Below are positions 33,532 through 45,639 of a stretch of 64,000 nucleotides of DNA, piece by piece. The stretch is taken from positions 1,488,001 through 1,552,000 of the forward strand of contig BSYO01000026.1 in NCBI GenBank assembly GCA_033239525.1, given 5' to 3'. The notes under the pieces were generated by a model that saw only the letters and a program-made list of their open reading frames with translations, did not search any database and was not told the origin of the DNA. The stretch's first letter is position 1; the number at the start of each line of letters is the position of its first letter. The position numbers were made by a program, and so were the translations under genes. The DNA is from Nepenthes gracilis. Its lineage: Eukaryota; Streptophyta; Magnoliopsida; Caryophyllales; Nepenthaceae.

Positions 33532-33870
33532 TGTTAGGTATATTATATGTTGGCATATTTCGTGACTAAGTCTAGTTGGTCATTGAAGTATTATTTAGTA
33601 TCATGAAGATCTCCATCAAATGCATGCTCGATATTTACAAATATATAACTCCTAGTATTCACACTTGCCTTACACTTGCTATGTACACGAACGTCTTTTC
33701 TAATATGTCCACACTCAATGTGCACTCGGGATATGCACGAGCACCCTTTCTAGGATATCCGAGCTTAAGGTGTGCTCGAGATACACATGAGCACCCTTTC
33801 TAGAATACATGTGCTCAAGGTGCACTCGAGGTACGCACAAGCGTACTTTTCATATTATGTGCATTTTCAA
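33532..33870 (+). repeat. 3' LTR of copy C, truncated
   Basis: Starts TGTTAGGTATATTATATG and aligns with 27832-28180. Matching stops near 33870 (GTGCATTTTCAAG), where unrelated AT-rich DNA begins; about 700 bp of LTR is missing. Confidence 0.65.
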
Positions 33871-34208
33871 GTAGACTATCTCCGGGCTAAATCATTCACT
33901 CTAAATCACTTTTGAAATAGAGTATCTAATTTGAGACTAGGGGGCCTCCATAATAGAGGCTATTATTTTTTAAATTTAGACAATTTATTTTTAAATAGAT
34001 TGTTATTATTTAATGACTTATTTTAATTTATTTTTTATTTTTTTAAAAAAATCAAATCATAATCAGATATTCAAAAATAAACTATCGAAAATTAAAAAAT
34101 AACACATTCCACGTTTTTAAGAAACCGAGCCCCCCTAATTTGGCGCAATAATAACAAAGAACAATAACAGACAGAGTGAGAGAGGTTTTCACATTCTGCA
34201 TGAAACAG
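33871..34208. other. Intergenic, 3' flank of the UGT gene
   Basis: AT-rich with no ORF. It contains the presumed 3' UTR of the minus-strand UGT gene next to 34208. No poly(A) signal assigned with confidence. Confidence 0.4.
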
Positions 34209-37200
34209 CTATGACTCCTTCCCTGCTGTGATGATTTCCATCAAAGAACTGAAGTTTTGAGTGGAGCTTCCATCTGCTTTGACAGCCTCCTGTGCAAGCT
34301 GTTTCAGCACTCTGAGATTCTCCCTCATCTTCTTCCCCTCTTCACTCCCCACCATCACTTTCTTCAGAGCATTCAGCATCCCGGTTTTCATAAAGACCTC
34401 GCCTTCGACACCGATCCCGATCCTCCAAACACATTCGATAAATCTTCTGTTTAGAATTTGATCCCCAAAAAATGGCAAACATATCATGGGCACCCCACTG
34501 ACGATGCTCTCCAAGATCGAGTTCCAGCCACCGTGAGTCACAAAAGCAGCCACCGAGGGGTGCGCGAGCAGAGCCAGCTGCGGTGCCCATGGCACAACCT
34601 TTCCCCTTCCGCCCGTCCTCTCTACAAACCCTTTGGGCAATTTTGCCTGGGCGTTGTCGTTCATAGACCATAAGAACGCGACCTTGCTGGCCTCGAGTGC
34701 CTCGGCTAGTCCAACTAGCATGTCGGGTGGGGGCGTCGCCACCGAGCCGAAGCTGACATAAGTGACTGAGGCAGGCGCCTGTGATTCCAACCATGGAAGG
34801 CAGCCGTGCTTGTCAGATTTTGTGGCAGGAGGGGGTGACATGAGGGCGAAAGGGCCGACATTGAGGAAGTTTCGGAGCTTGGCGCTGAGGCATCTTGTGA
34901 TGTCAGGATCGAGTCCTTCGAAAGAGTTAATGGCCACAGCAGCTGCTTTTGGCAGCCGGAATGCCATCTCGTGTAGCATTTGGCTGAACGGGCTGCGCAA
35001 GTCTCCGGTGACTATTCCGGCCGGTAGGTCACCCACACGTACTGCAGAGAATCCTGGAATCATGTCAGCTGCTTCATTGTCCCGGCCTTGCAGTCCTGTT
35101 TACAAAATTATGGGTGCAATTTAGTAAGCAATTCTTACTTGTTTTTGCATTGTTTCTTGCTACTATTCTCTCACAGAAGGAACTCTCATGTCCATACAGA
35201 GTCCAAGAGTGAAGAACTTTCCCACGTGTAAATTGCCATTGGAGTGGTGTTAGAAAGACAATAAGACACATTTGATAAATTTGTTGGGAAAGAGTGCGTC
35301 CGACTTTCCCACTCGAATGACACAGTAAGAAATGAGAAAGAAGAAGAAAAACCGAACACGGTAATTTTGCGTGGAAAATCCTTATCAACCAAGGGAAAAA
35401 TCACGGGACGATCTGTCTACCAAACTGATTTCACTATATGTGAGATTTGGGAGCAGTTTTTCTCGTTAAACAGGCAGAAAAAGAACAGAAAAATGAAGAA
35501 TAGAGTACAAGCAAAACACACCACGATTGCTTACAAATTTCGCTCTCCTTTCTTCACAGTTTTCTCTCTCTTTTCTTTTTCCTCACAAGCTTTCTCACAC
35601 ACCGCGCTCTGCACAAGCCTTTCACAATACTTGCCTTTTGTATATCAATATCTTCATACCAGAAATCGGGGCAATATTCCATACATGAGGACAAGAGCTG
35701 TCATTTCCAACAAAATGAATATGCCCTGTCCAAAACTGGCTTCTATATAACCGTCTGAGATCACGTATCTCCAGAGTATCTTCTGAGTTAGCGCCGTTCT
35801 GGACTTTCTTGCGGGTGGCCAACAATTCTCCGTCCGCGTTTTCCATAGGACCGGTCAACACTCTTGTTAACCATCCATAAAGAATTCGGTCAACAAAGTT
35901 AACCAGAATGTTAACCGGAGTGTTGACCAAAATGTTGATCGGAATTTCTTCCACTTATTCTGTACAAGTCACACATCTTTGCTCCGTGCAAGTCCTCCGT
36001 CCAACAAGACTTCCATACAGGCGTGATTTCCAACAAAATTGCCATTACATCTAATCATTATTAAAACATATTTGATAATATAATATTTTATTTATCTATA
36101 TAAATTGAAGAGCTTTTACGAGAATAGATCAACAACACGTTATATCTTTAATATGAATAAAGGGTCTTTCCGAAACAACTTTCTCCTCCTAAAAGTATTA
36201 TTTTTAAGCAAAACTATCTTTCAAATGTTATTGCAAGCCAAAAAAATAGTTCATAAATGAAGATGTGGTGGGGGAACTATTTAGAATTGCCAATGAGGGA
36301 GGCCACACCACGTCGCTCGTGCTATAACATATAGGGTTGTGGGTACATTTAGGCGTAGAGATTTATAAAACTTATCTACATAAGATGATCACTTTTTAAA
36401 TTTAAAAGAACTAGGCAAGTAGGTCACAAACTAATACACATCTATGGATCACGATGTTTTTCTATTTTTCTTTTTCTCTGTAAGCTTCATCTGAATGAAG
36501 CAATCCTACCTAAACGTACATCTCGTAACACCACTATTGTTGAGTATGTGGCTTGATTGACTCCAAAGTGACTCAAGTCTCGATTGAGCGGTCACTTTTC
36601 ATAGTCACCGGCCAGCCCCGCCCATCATCCCACCCCCGACGAGATCTATTTCACAATCGTGCCCCCTAATCATGATTTTTCCTTTGCAACTCCCTTCCAA
36701 GGTTCTACCTCCTAAATCGCAAATTCAACAACATATAGATATATTGAGTATATTTTTTATCTTAATTATTAAATAAAAATTTAACTGTACATATTTTAAG
36801 CTATAAAAAATTACCTATAAAATTTTTATATAGGTGTTTTTTACAATATTAACATTTTTTAAATATTTAACTCAACAATAAAAAAAATTAAAAAATAACT
36901 ATTTAAATATATATATATATATATTTAATTTTAAATTTTATCTGTCAAATTTTTTTGTCTAATAAATATAAAAATATATGCCCCCAGAACACTAAAAATC
37001 GTGGCATCCTTTCCACATTTTCTTCTCTGATAGGGATGCCACATCTCTTTAGGGAGCTGTGCCAAGTACATCTCTTTCACCCATCTGATAACAAAATTCA
37101 TCAAATTCAGATCTTAAACCAATCGTATGAATGATTTTTTTTTTTTAATTTATTTTTATTATTAGTTTAAATATTTAATAGATTCGTCGTAGACTATTCG

Positions 37201-40200
37201 TTCCTCCACATAATACTTACTGTTACTATTTTATTAAAAATGACTTCTGTCTTCAGAAGAAGTCCCAAAGCTCCTAATTTAATAGTACTAAATATTCTTA
37301 CAACCGTTATTTAACAAAAAATGACAAATGTTGACTCTCTAGATAATAAGAGCTTTTTGGCTTTTCACAAAAAAAGCATCAAGCCCTAACATTGGAGTTA
37401 TTTTATAAATAATATTATAAAAAAATAATATATATATATATATATTCATATCTTAAAATTTTTATAAGTAAATGAAAGGTGTACTTTCCAACGAAAATAC
37501 AGGCCCCCAATGTCCTTTCTGTCTAAAAGTAACCTTTTTGTAATATGTTTGGGGGAGTACATTTCACAGTATTTCAATGACTGATATTTTTCATATAAAG
37601 TTTTGATTTTTTCTGGCAAAAAAAAAAAGCCTCAGATATATTTTAAAATAAAGTGAGAATAATTAATTTTTTTATTTGATAAATATATTATTTTAAAAAT
37701 AAATAATAATTGTTCTAAGTAAATCAACCGTGATCAATTAAAAATATCCAGAGGCCAAACTCCTTTGATTAATATAATTATCTTCAAATTTAAAATTTTA
37801 TCCCTTTAAAAAAGGGCTTAATTTAACTTTTTTTTAATTAAATAGTTAATATTTTTTTAAAAAAAATTTAACTAATTTTTTAAAAAATAATATAACTATT
37901 TTATTAATATTAAATAATCATTATTAAAAAAAATTAAATTTATTACTCTTTTAAAGTGGTAAACTTTTTACATTGGGTCATGTCCCATGTCCCTGAAGAA
38001 TTCATGTTCTACGTGAAGAATCTGTGGCCCCGCAAAATGTCCAATAGCCCACATGAGACAGTCAGCCCAGCCCAATGGTCGAAAGGCGTGAACCCATGCT
38101 GGCAGAAGACAACGGAACCCTGCAACGCATTTAATGCGTTGCCGGAAAACCGGCGAAAATGTTAGCCAATAGAGGAGTGGCTGGAGCAGCGCCAACGGCT
38201 CCCGCAGCCGTCTGCAGGCCACCAACCAATCCCCACTCAGGAAAAAATCAGGCGTGGCCGGCAACGCCGAGAAGCATGCCAACCACGACAAAAGGACAAC
38301 CGACATGACCGGTGGTCCACAACAGTGACCAGCGGCGCAGTAGCCCTCACAACGGGTGTTTTGGCGCCCAGAGTCTAACGGGGAGAGGCCTATAAGAGCC
38401 CTCACGCCCCACAGAGAAAATGATCTTCTTCTCCTTCGATCTCTCGGACCTTCTTCTCGTTGAATACTGATTCTGATTTCGAATCAAACTGAACAAGCTC
38501 TAAGCTTCATTCTTCTCAACTCGATCATAAGAGAGTAACGAGCTGGAACTGAGGATTGACCCACTTCCGCCTAGCAAGAGCCGGCTCACGATTATTCACC
38601 CCACGTCTATTCAGACTACGGGAAAGTCAGCCACCCATCGCGGTGCACCAAGGAAGTCAAGCCTTCCATAACCTGCTCACCGCATTCTCCATACCATTAC
38701 ACGAGCATCTCTTACGCTTTCACAGCATCCATCCGCGCACCGCCCTTAGCGCGAGCCATTTCTGTTCATTGCGGAAATTTGCTGACTTAAACGTCGGAAA
38801 AAATTTCGGATGGAGAAATCTGCTTAGGACCTCCCGACATCTTGTTTGTTGTTTGTGTTGTGCAGGTCCAGGTTCATAAAGAAAGCACCAGGACCGCCGA
38901 TCGACGCCGCCGCGCGTCTTTGAAGAATCCGGGCGCTTCCTAATCCGTGACGGGTAACCGCGGATCCGGGACGTAATACTTTCCAACTGCTATTTCCTTT
39001 TCGTACTGTAATTTATGATTGATATATTGTTTTTGATGAGCATTCTAATCTAATGAAAAATGATATAAACAATCTTAATCATGATACTATTTTAATTGTT
39101 ACTCGAATTTAATTAATATTTTTATAATATACTGATAAATATTTATTATTTAGAAGGAAAGGTAATTTAATTTTTTTAAAAAAAATATTTTTTTAAAAAA
39201 CTCAACTTCTAAAAGTATCATCGATTGCTGTTACTGTTTCCACATTCTACCATTTAAAGGGACCTTTAAATATCAGGAAAAGGACAAGTAATTTCTAGAA
39301 CACGCGGAGGACATTTATGCCCCACACATTGATTATGGAGAGAAACCTAAGCCACAATTATGCCAATTATTTTTTGTTAAATAATTATAATTATATATTT
39401 TCAAATAATTAATTTTAATATATTTTTAATTTTTTAAATAAAATGATTAGATTATTTTTTAATTTAAAATAAACTGTTGATATTTTAAATTTTAATTGGA
39501 AAATTGATGTTAGACCATAACCTATGAAATAGTATCTGAAAATCATTTACTATTATAATTTTGTAAATTATAAAGTGTCGTATTTTTCAATTGCAACGCA
39601 GCGTTTTTTATTTTTATTAATTTTAAACTAAATATCTTATTTTTTTTAACAGTTTTATTTATTTTTTTAATCAAATTTGCATGATATTTTCTTTTTTAAA
39701 AAATAAAAAGTTAATATTAAAGGTCGAAGAGGAATAAAAAGGTGGGATCCACCAAAAGGGGAATGCTAACCTCCCCAACGTTGTCACTTTAACTTTCTGA
39801 CACGTAATTTGCAGGGGGATTGATCATCCGGAAAAAACAAAAAAAAAAAGATTTTACTTATTTTTTTATAAGCCTATTAAATTAAAAATAAAAAAATATT
39901 AAATATAATTATATTATTAATATTTTTATAATATTAAATATTAAATTTTTTTAGATAAAAAAATTAGTTAAAATATTATTTAATATTTAAATTTAATTTT
40001 TTTTTAATCCTAACGATTTTGGTAAATTTGATCATCCTTATTTTGCATTGTTTAAAAATTAAAAACATATATATATATATATATATATATAAGTTTAAAA
40101 TATCATTTTTATAATATATTTGTTAATATTTTAAAAAATAAAAAAATTAACTTACAATTTTTATAATCATAAAAAGCAAGGGGCAAAAACACCCCTTTCT

Positions 40201-40886
40201 TTAATAACCCATTTTTGGCCGTTGAAGTGCTTGAAAAATTAGGTCAAATTAATTTTTTTAATAGTATATTTACTCTTGCTTATGTAAAAATAAACCCTAA
40301 TTAGTGTAAATTAAATTTAATTAAAAACAACAATAATATCATGAGTTAAACAAAAATTAGGGTTACGAGAATCACCTTCATCTTGGACTCCAAATTTGGA
40401 TCTGAATAAGTCGGTATGAAGATGGGAAGCGAGAGAGGAGGCGCCACCGGTCCAAACCGGAACCCAGGGAGCGCCCTTCTCCGCCGCGATCTTCTGACAA
40501 AACCAGAGGAACGCATCCGTCACCAAGCAGCTAATTTTCATCCCAACCTGCTCCTCCGCCTCCTCGATGCTCTTCCGGAGGCTCTCCTCTCCGGCCTTCA
40601 GAAAGAGCCCGACGGGCTCCACAGGGCTGCCGGAGAACTCGTAGCCCTCAGGCACGCCGTCATGCACGCCGTGCGGAACGATGTTGTCGGGGACGCTGCC
40701 GCCTCCGGCGGACTTAAAGAGGACGGCGTTGGATTTATCCGTGTTGAAGAAGGTGAAGCGGACGTCCGGGGCGGCGGAAGCGATCCTCCGGGTTAGGAGG
40801 AGGACCGGCGCGGCGTGCGTAGCGAAGGGGAACGCGCAGACCGCCACGTGCCGCCTCGGCGCGCCGCTGGTTGGTGGTGGCGTCAT
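34209..40886 (-). CDS. UGT78-type flavonoid 3-O-glycosyltransferase, two exons, 465 aa
   Basis: Exon 1 runs 40886-40376 and exon 2 runs 35095-34209. The donor GAAG|GTGATT and acceptor AAACAG|GACTGC join in phase 1, giving DEG-LQGRDNEAAD. The protein is a family-1 GT-B glycosyltransferase, a soluble cytosolic enzyme transferring sugar from a UDP-sugar to a small molecule. The usual catalytic dyad is visible: His24 in PFATHAAP and Asp124 in LVTDAF. The 44-residue plant PSPG box is at 340-383, starting WAPQLALLAHP, with HGGWNS rather than HCGWNS, and ending FFGDQ; a final Gln usually goes with UDP-glucose use. Length, the HGGWNS variant, the SPPPATKSD region and the single intron position fit UGT78, whose members glucosylate anthocyanidins or flavonols at the 3-OH. 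No disrupting mutation is seen, so it is probably functional. The sugar and acceptor are inferred. Confidence 0.93.
35248..36006 (-). mobile_element. Solo LTR, Ty1/copia Tork/TNT1-like
   Basis: 759 bp bounded by TG...CA on either strand: minus-strand start TGTTGGACGGAGGACTTGC (36006), end CTTTCTAACA (35248). The minus strand has the typical copia leader wording (TTTTTCCCTTGGTTG at about 35398 and TTTTCCACGCAAAA at about 35372) and a TATATAGAAGCC-type TATA box near 35749. Direct 5-bp flanks differ (AGTGG left, AGACT right), so a clean target duplication is not preserved. No internal region remains. Confidence 0.65.
35898..35945 (-). promoter_or_regulatory. Four 12-bp tandem repeats with W-box-like cores in the LTR U3
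   Basis: GTTAACCAGAAT, GTTAACCGGAGT, GTTGACCAAAAT and GTTGATCGGAAT lie end to end on the plus strand (exactly 48 bp). One unit holds TTGACC, a W-box core bound by WRKY factors, and more GGTCAAC words occur at about 35845 and 35887. They sit about 60-110 bp inside the U3 side of the LTR, a position comparable with the repeated regulatory boxes known in stress-inducible Tnt1 LTRs. Activity is inferred. Confidence 0.5.
37965..38985. mobile_element. GC-rich solo-LTR-like island (Ty3/gypsy type) in the UGT intron
   Basis: About 1 kb of balanced GC content with sharp borders to AT-rich DNA. On the plus strand it has a TATA box (CCTATAAGAGCCC, about 38389-38401), a CT-rich leader (CTTCTTCTCCTTCGATCTC) and a GTTTGTGTTGTGCAGGTCC ending, all typical of gypsy LTR R/U5. 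Open frames on both strands have no protein-family resemblance and are explained by GC content. Exact ends and target duplication could not be set. Confidence 0.5.
39000..40375. other. AT-rich part of the UGT intron
   Basis: Mostly A/T runs, with an (AT)n microsatellite at 40067-40091. No ORF, no repeat family recognised. Confidence 0.6.
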
Positions 40887-40934
40887 TTAATGAAACAAGC
40901 GTATTACACTTTCAGCCGGCTGCCTGCCCTTTGC

Positions 40935-40981
<47 letters not shown>

Positions 40982-41060
40982 GAAGGAGAGTGATTGATGA
41001 CGAGCGAGTTGCAGAAATCACGAGAGAAAAGAGGCTGATCCACCGTTGATTTATAAAGTG
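40887..41060 (-). promoter_or_regulatory. UGT promoter and 5' leader: TATA box and (CT)21 tract
   Basis: On the minus strand a TATA box, TATAAAT (41055-41049), lies about 165 bp upstream of the start codon. Between them is an uninterrupted GA repeat on the plus strand (40937-40979), i.e. about 21 CT units in the sense leader, 50-93 bases before the ATG. CT-rich leaders are common in plants, but a perfect run this long is likely polymorphic. Confidence 0.6.
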
Positions 41061-41099
41061 AGGAATGGCAAAAATAAAATAAAAATTAAAAAAAAATGT

Positions 41100-44000
41100 A
41101 ACAAATGGAGTTTAATTTTCTTGCAATTTTTGTTATTTCACTGAAAATTATAAGAAATAATTATAATTCTTATTTTATTGAAGAAAATTTGCAGTGCATT
41201 TTTTAAAATATTCCCATTCTACGAAGATTATCAAAAATATTTTAATTAACAAAAATTCTAGCTTGGGTTTTCCTATTATTTTATTTTTTTAATTTATATT
41301 ATAAAATTATAATAATTATATAAATGATTAATATTTATATAAAGAATATTCCTAATAACTTTTGTTACTGCTCTCTAGTATGTAAATTGGATTACCTTCT
41401 CTTTATATAAGGTCTCTTTTCAGTTTCATAACATCCCTGGACAAACATAACTTCTCCGATTTCATAACTGCTTTGGATAAACATACTTATTTGTTTTAAC
41501 TTCTGATTGATTATGGTATGTTTCTTTCAAAACGAATCGTAGAAGTTATCAAGAGTTTTTATAATATATCCCATGGGTGGTTATCAGTTATTTGGGTAAT
41601 GATACCCACCAAAAATATATTTTCCAAAATGTAAAATCTTATACTACAAAAACAAATTAAGATTTTAGGTTAAAGTTTTTCTCATAAAATTATAATTCTT
41701 CAATCAAAAATTTTAAATTTCATTAAATTCTAAATTTAATATAACAAAATCATATTTATAATTTTAATTTTCAATTTCATAATTTTAATCGATCGTACAT
41801 TTTTTCAGCATAAAAAATTTAATATTTTTTTTTATAAATGCTATTAAAAGGGATATTATAAACTGATTTAGGGATAGTATATCTCTTTGTACTTAACTCA
41901 TCTATTTTTTATCTACTCAATAAAAAAAAATTAAATCCATAAAATTTAAAAATTTTAGAAAATTACTTAAATGATTTTTTTTTTACCATAGAACTAAATA
42001 TTTAATTATTATTATAATTTTTATATGCAAGAATCTGTTGTTATTTTGTTATAAAATGTTTTTAATTATGAAAAGTGTTTTTTAATAAATAAAAAAATTA
42101 AGAGAATATTATTTAAATAGATCGAACGTAGCCTAAATTTCGTACGGTTGTAAGGGTGTAGACGTGGCCTGTGTCCACCAAACAGTCCACGGGAGTAATA
42201 ATCATTAATTTACTGACATTTTGAGAATATTATTTAATTATTTTTAATACAATACTTTTTTATTTATTAATTTTCATATATTTAACTAAAAATTAATTAA
42301 TTAATAAATAACTCATCCTCATAACCATTGATGATGATACATGTAATTTAAAATAATTTATTAATTTTAATATATATATATATTATCATGTGACGACAAA
42401 TCATAGAAGGCGGGCATAGTGGCCATACGCTACGTATAGCCATGAACAAATTACGTGTTAGCTTCAAATTTAGAAATAATATAAATATAAAATTATTTAT
42501 ACGTTTATAATATTTTGACTACAATATAAAAATTATATATATATTAGAAAACTTGAATTGTATATTTTGTTATGAATTTTTGAATGAATTTCAGTTTTAT
42601 AATTTTTCCTTTTTAATTTTATTATAAAATAATAAAATATTGGTATTAGTTATTTTTGAATAGTTAAAAATAACTATTTCTTATCAAGTTTTTTATATTA
42701 CAAAGATGACATTATATATATACACATATACGTAATTATTTGATATATAATTATTTAATAATTATATTTAATAAATATTTATTATATACACATAATATTA
42801 TATATACGTAATATTTAATAAATATTTAATATGTAAATTACATATTACATAATAACATGTAGTATTATATCAAATATAATATTTAATATTACATATTAAA
42901 TATAATAACACGTAATATTTAATACTTAGTATCTATTATTCATCTATCCAATTTTAAATCATCATTATTTAGTGAATACCCAACATTTTTACTAAAAGAA
43001 CCCCAAATTATATTTATCTATGCTTTTTAACAAAACATAAAAGAATAGTAATTAGTATAGCCAAGGTATATATAGTTTTGTTATTATTTATTGAGCGGTG
43101 ATGGGTGACACTATAGGCTAGTCAAGCCCTAGGCCCAATTATTAGTATAATAAGGGGCCCAATAAGCGACAGGTTGACCTTTAGTAAAGAGATCGATCCA
43201 ATCCAATTTATAGGATATAACGGCGACCAAAATGAGGTACAATGAGTGATGGGTCAAAGGAGATACATATCAATGGCCTAATCAACAACACAACCAGATG
43301 GACTCATCCAAAAGGCTATCAGGTAGGCAGCCAGCATAGCAGTCAAAGTAAATACATATAGAATACCGTTTGAAACAATCTGATGATTGGATTGGGGGAT
43401 CACTCATAGCCTGCTCACTAGAGTAACGTAATGCATGACAAATGCTACTTTAGTCAGTCCCGTTAATCCTCTAACCTTTTGTTTATAATTTGTAATGTGC
43501 AGATTTTAGGTTAGCAGTGACGAAGATTAATTTCGCTCTAATTAGATCCTTAATAGAAAATTAAATGACTCTCTAATTTATATAATAATATAAAAATTAG
43601 AAATTTATCAAATGATTTTGATAGAAATATGAATTGGGCCCAAAATGTCAACTCAATTCATTAATTAGTCCATTTTTTTTATAGTTTCCATGGCGCAAGT
43701 GTCGTTCTAGCAATGAAAAGGACAAAAACATATTATCTAGTGACAATTGTTATGGCTATTGGTATATAGTTTATCTACTGAAATATGATTTTTCATTTGT
43801 CAATAAAATTTTATCTTATTAACTTATTCTTAGGCACTATTTATCATGTCACTCAGATTTCAAAAAGGTGAGAGCAGTTGACTTAAACAGTGCATCTCCT
43901 TCCGAGATGATGTTGTGTTACTTTTGCACAAAGATTAATGACCCACAAATAGCAGAATTTTCGCATATAAGAAGAGGTTGGTGCCAAACTTAAAGAGTAA

Positions 44001-45630
44001 TTTTGGTAAGTAGAATCATCACTCATACTATTATTGGTTCAAATTTTCTTCCCATATGGTAGTTTACTGAACTCCTTAAAACAAACTCTTTTCTTCAATT
44101 TAATCTTTTATTTTTTATTATTTTAGAGAACTTTCAGCTATCAATTAAACGAATAATTATATAAAATAAAAATATATATATAGTTATTGATTTTTACTAC
44201 GTAGAGCTTTTTTTCTTCCATTTATAATAAAACTTTTTTTTTTCTCTGTGTTTGTGATCTGGCCATGATTTTAGCATTCCGTCTAGCATCTATAATTCTT
44301 TACGTACATAGAATTATTACATAAATTTTGTTGTTGTATAGTCACTATCTGCCTCTTGCTAAATATAATAGGGTCTAAATCTCAATTTTTGTGGTGACCA
44401 AACTTTATAGTAGACGTGCCATCTTTCTACTAGTCAAAGTAGCTCGTAGCAAAGCTAGATCCAAAGGGGAAGTGGTGAGATCTATGGCCACGATTTTAGT
44501 TGGATTTGCATCCGATTAAAAATAATTAGAAAATATTATATTATTATTATTATTATTATTAAAATATTTTAAGTAATACAATATTTTAAAGTAATATTAT
44601 TATCAATATAATAATTTATCTAATTATTTATTTTTTTAATACAAGTATAATAGTATATAAAAATTAAATATTAAATTATCCAAAATAAAAATAACTAAAA
44701 AATATTATTGTCGTTACTTTATTTTCAAAATATCTTGTCACTGTCCCATTCTTGAGATTTTTTCGAGTGCCATGATATAAATATTTATTTTTATTTATTT
44801 TTAAAATTTTTAAGATAAATAAATTATTGAAATATTATATTATTAATAATAATCTAAAAATAGGTAAAGGGTATTTCGCATTAGTATTGATGCCGAATTA
44901 AGTTAACATCGGAGCAAGGCGTGGGGGCTCCCTGGCACAAAGAGTGTTGGCAATTATGGGCTTGCCCCCCAGGCCCAATGGGCCGATGATTGACCCAAAA
45001 ATGGGAAAAACAAATCTATACATGAACGATTGCATGATGATGTCCTCTTGATTAAATCATTCTAAAAAATTAGTATAATATTTTAACTGAGAAATTTATA
45101 CAAATTTATATATCATATATTTGTATTTTGTTTAAGTCAAATGGTTATAATCTTTTAAATCAAATCTACGGATGATATCGAATCTTGCACATGATTAACT
45201 AATTTCTATCAGTTTTATCGTCTAATATCAAAAGTTAGAGATAATATATTTAAATTATCTATGCATATAGTTGGACTTAGGTTAAAGAAAAAAAATATTT
45301 GAAAATAATATATTTTCAGAATTAATATATATATATTTGTAAAAATTGTTTCTGAAGTAATTTTAAGTCGAACGAAATTACTAGATAGAAATTGAGTATT
45401 ATATGGCTAAGAATTTAATTGATAATTTTATTTTAATTCAATTGGCTATTGTGAAATATTTTAATACATGTATTTTATTTGCACAATTAATCTCCTCTCC
45501 TTGGAGAGTATATTACTTTATGTTAGTATATATTTACTATCTGTAAAATTCCAAAGATAAATATTTATTAATAGAATGAAATAATAAAAAGTGGCATTTT
45601 GGTCTAATTCTATGGTTTATAGTCGAAATT
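41100..45630. other. AT-rich intergenic region, no gene seen
   Basis: A 4.5-kb stretch with long A/T runs, TATATA tracts (about 42370 and 42715-42850) and an (ATT)n microsatellite (about 44540-44560). No ORF longer than random, no LTR ends or transposase remnants recognised. Two less AT-rich patches (about 43080-43440 and 44880-45000) show no coding signal. Confidence 0.5.
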
Positions 45631-45639
45631 TCTAAGAAT

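Larger units (their letters stand above)
27832..33870 (+). mobile_element. SIRE/Maximus-like copy C: 5' LTR, gag, env-like, truncated 3' LTR; no pol
   Basis: Both LTRs begin TGTTAGG(C/T)ATATTAT, at 27832 and 33532, and stay alignable for over 300 bp at roughly three-quarters identity by eye, so the insertion is old. Between them are a gag remnant (about 30115-31020), a GC-skewed U3-like/leader stretch, the env-like ORF (about 31120-33060) and a purine-rich AAATGAGAGAT right before the 3' LTR. No RT, integrase or RNase H is visible. An LTR-like block (about 29460-30110) interrupts the 5' half. The 3' LTR is cut at about 33870. Confidence 0.7.
35096..40375 (-). other. UGT intron, 5.3 kb, with inserted LTRs
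   Basis: The only intron of the UGT gene. It holds a complete-looking LTR (35248-36006) and a GC-rich LTR-like island (about 37965-38985). The rest (36010-37960 and 39000-40375) is AT-rich with A/T microsatellites. No coding exon is expected inside, because exons 1 and 2 already account for the whole enzyme. Confidence 0.85.

Noticed and set aside
34257..35124. ORFs opposite or out of frame to UGT exon 2
   Set aside because: Shadows of the UGT coding frame, caused by its high GC content.
35243..36011. Target-site duplication for the solo LTR
   Set aside because: The flanking pentamers AGTGG and AGACT do not match, so no duplication is claimed.
37956..38986. ORFs of 69-145 codons on both strands in the GC island
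   Set aside because: No protein-family resemblance; the island has LTR-type promoter and leader signals that explain it better.
40416..40997. Plus-strand ORFs over UGT exon 1 and the GA repeat
   Set aside because: Antisense shadows; the Arg/Glu tail comes from the dinucleotide repeat.
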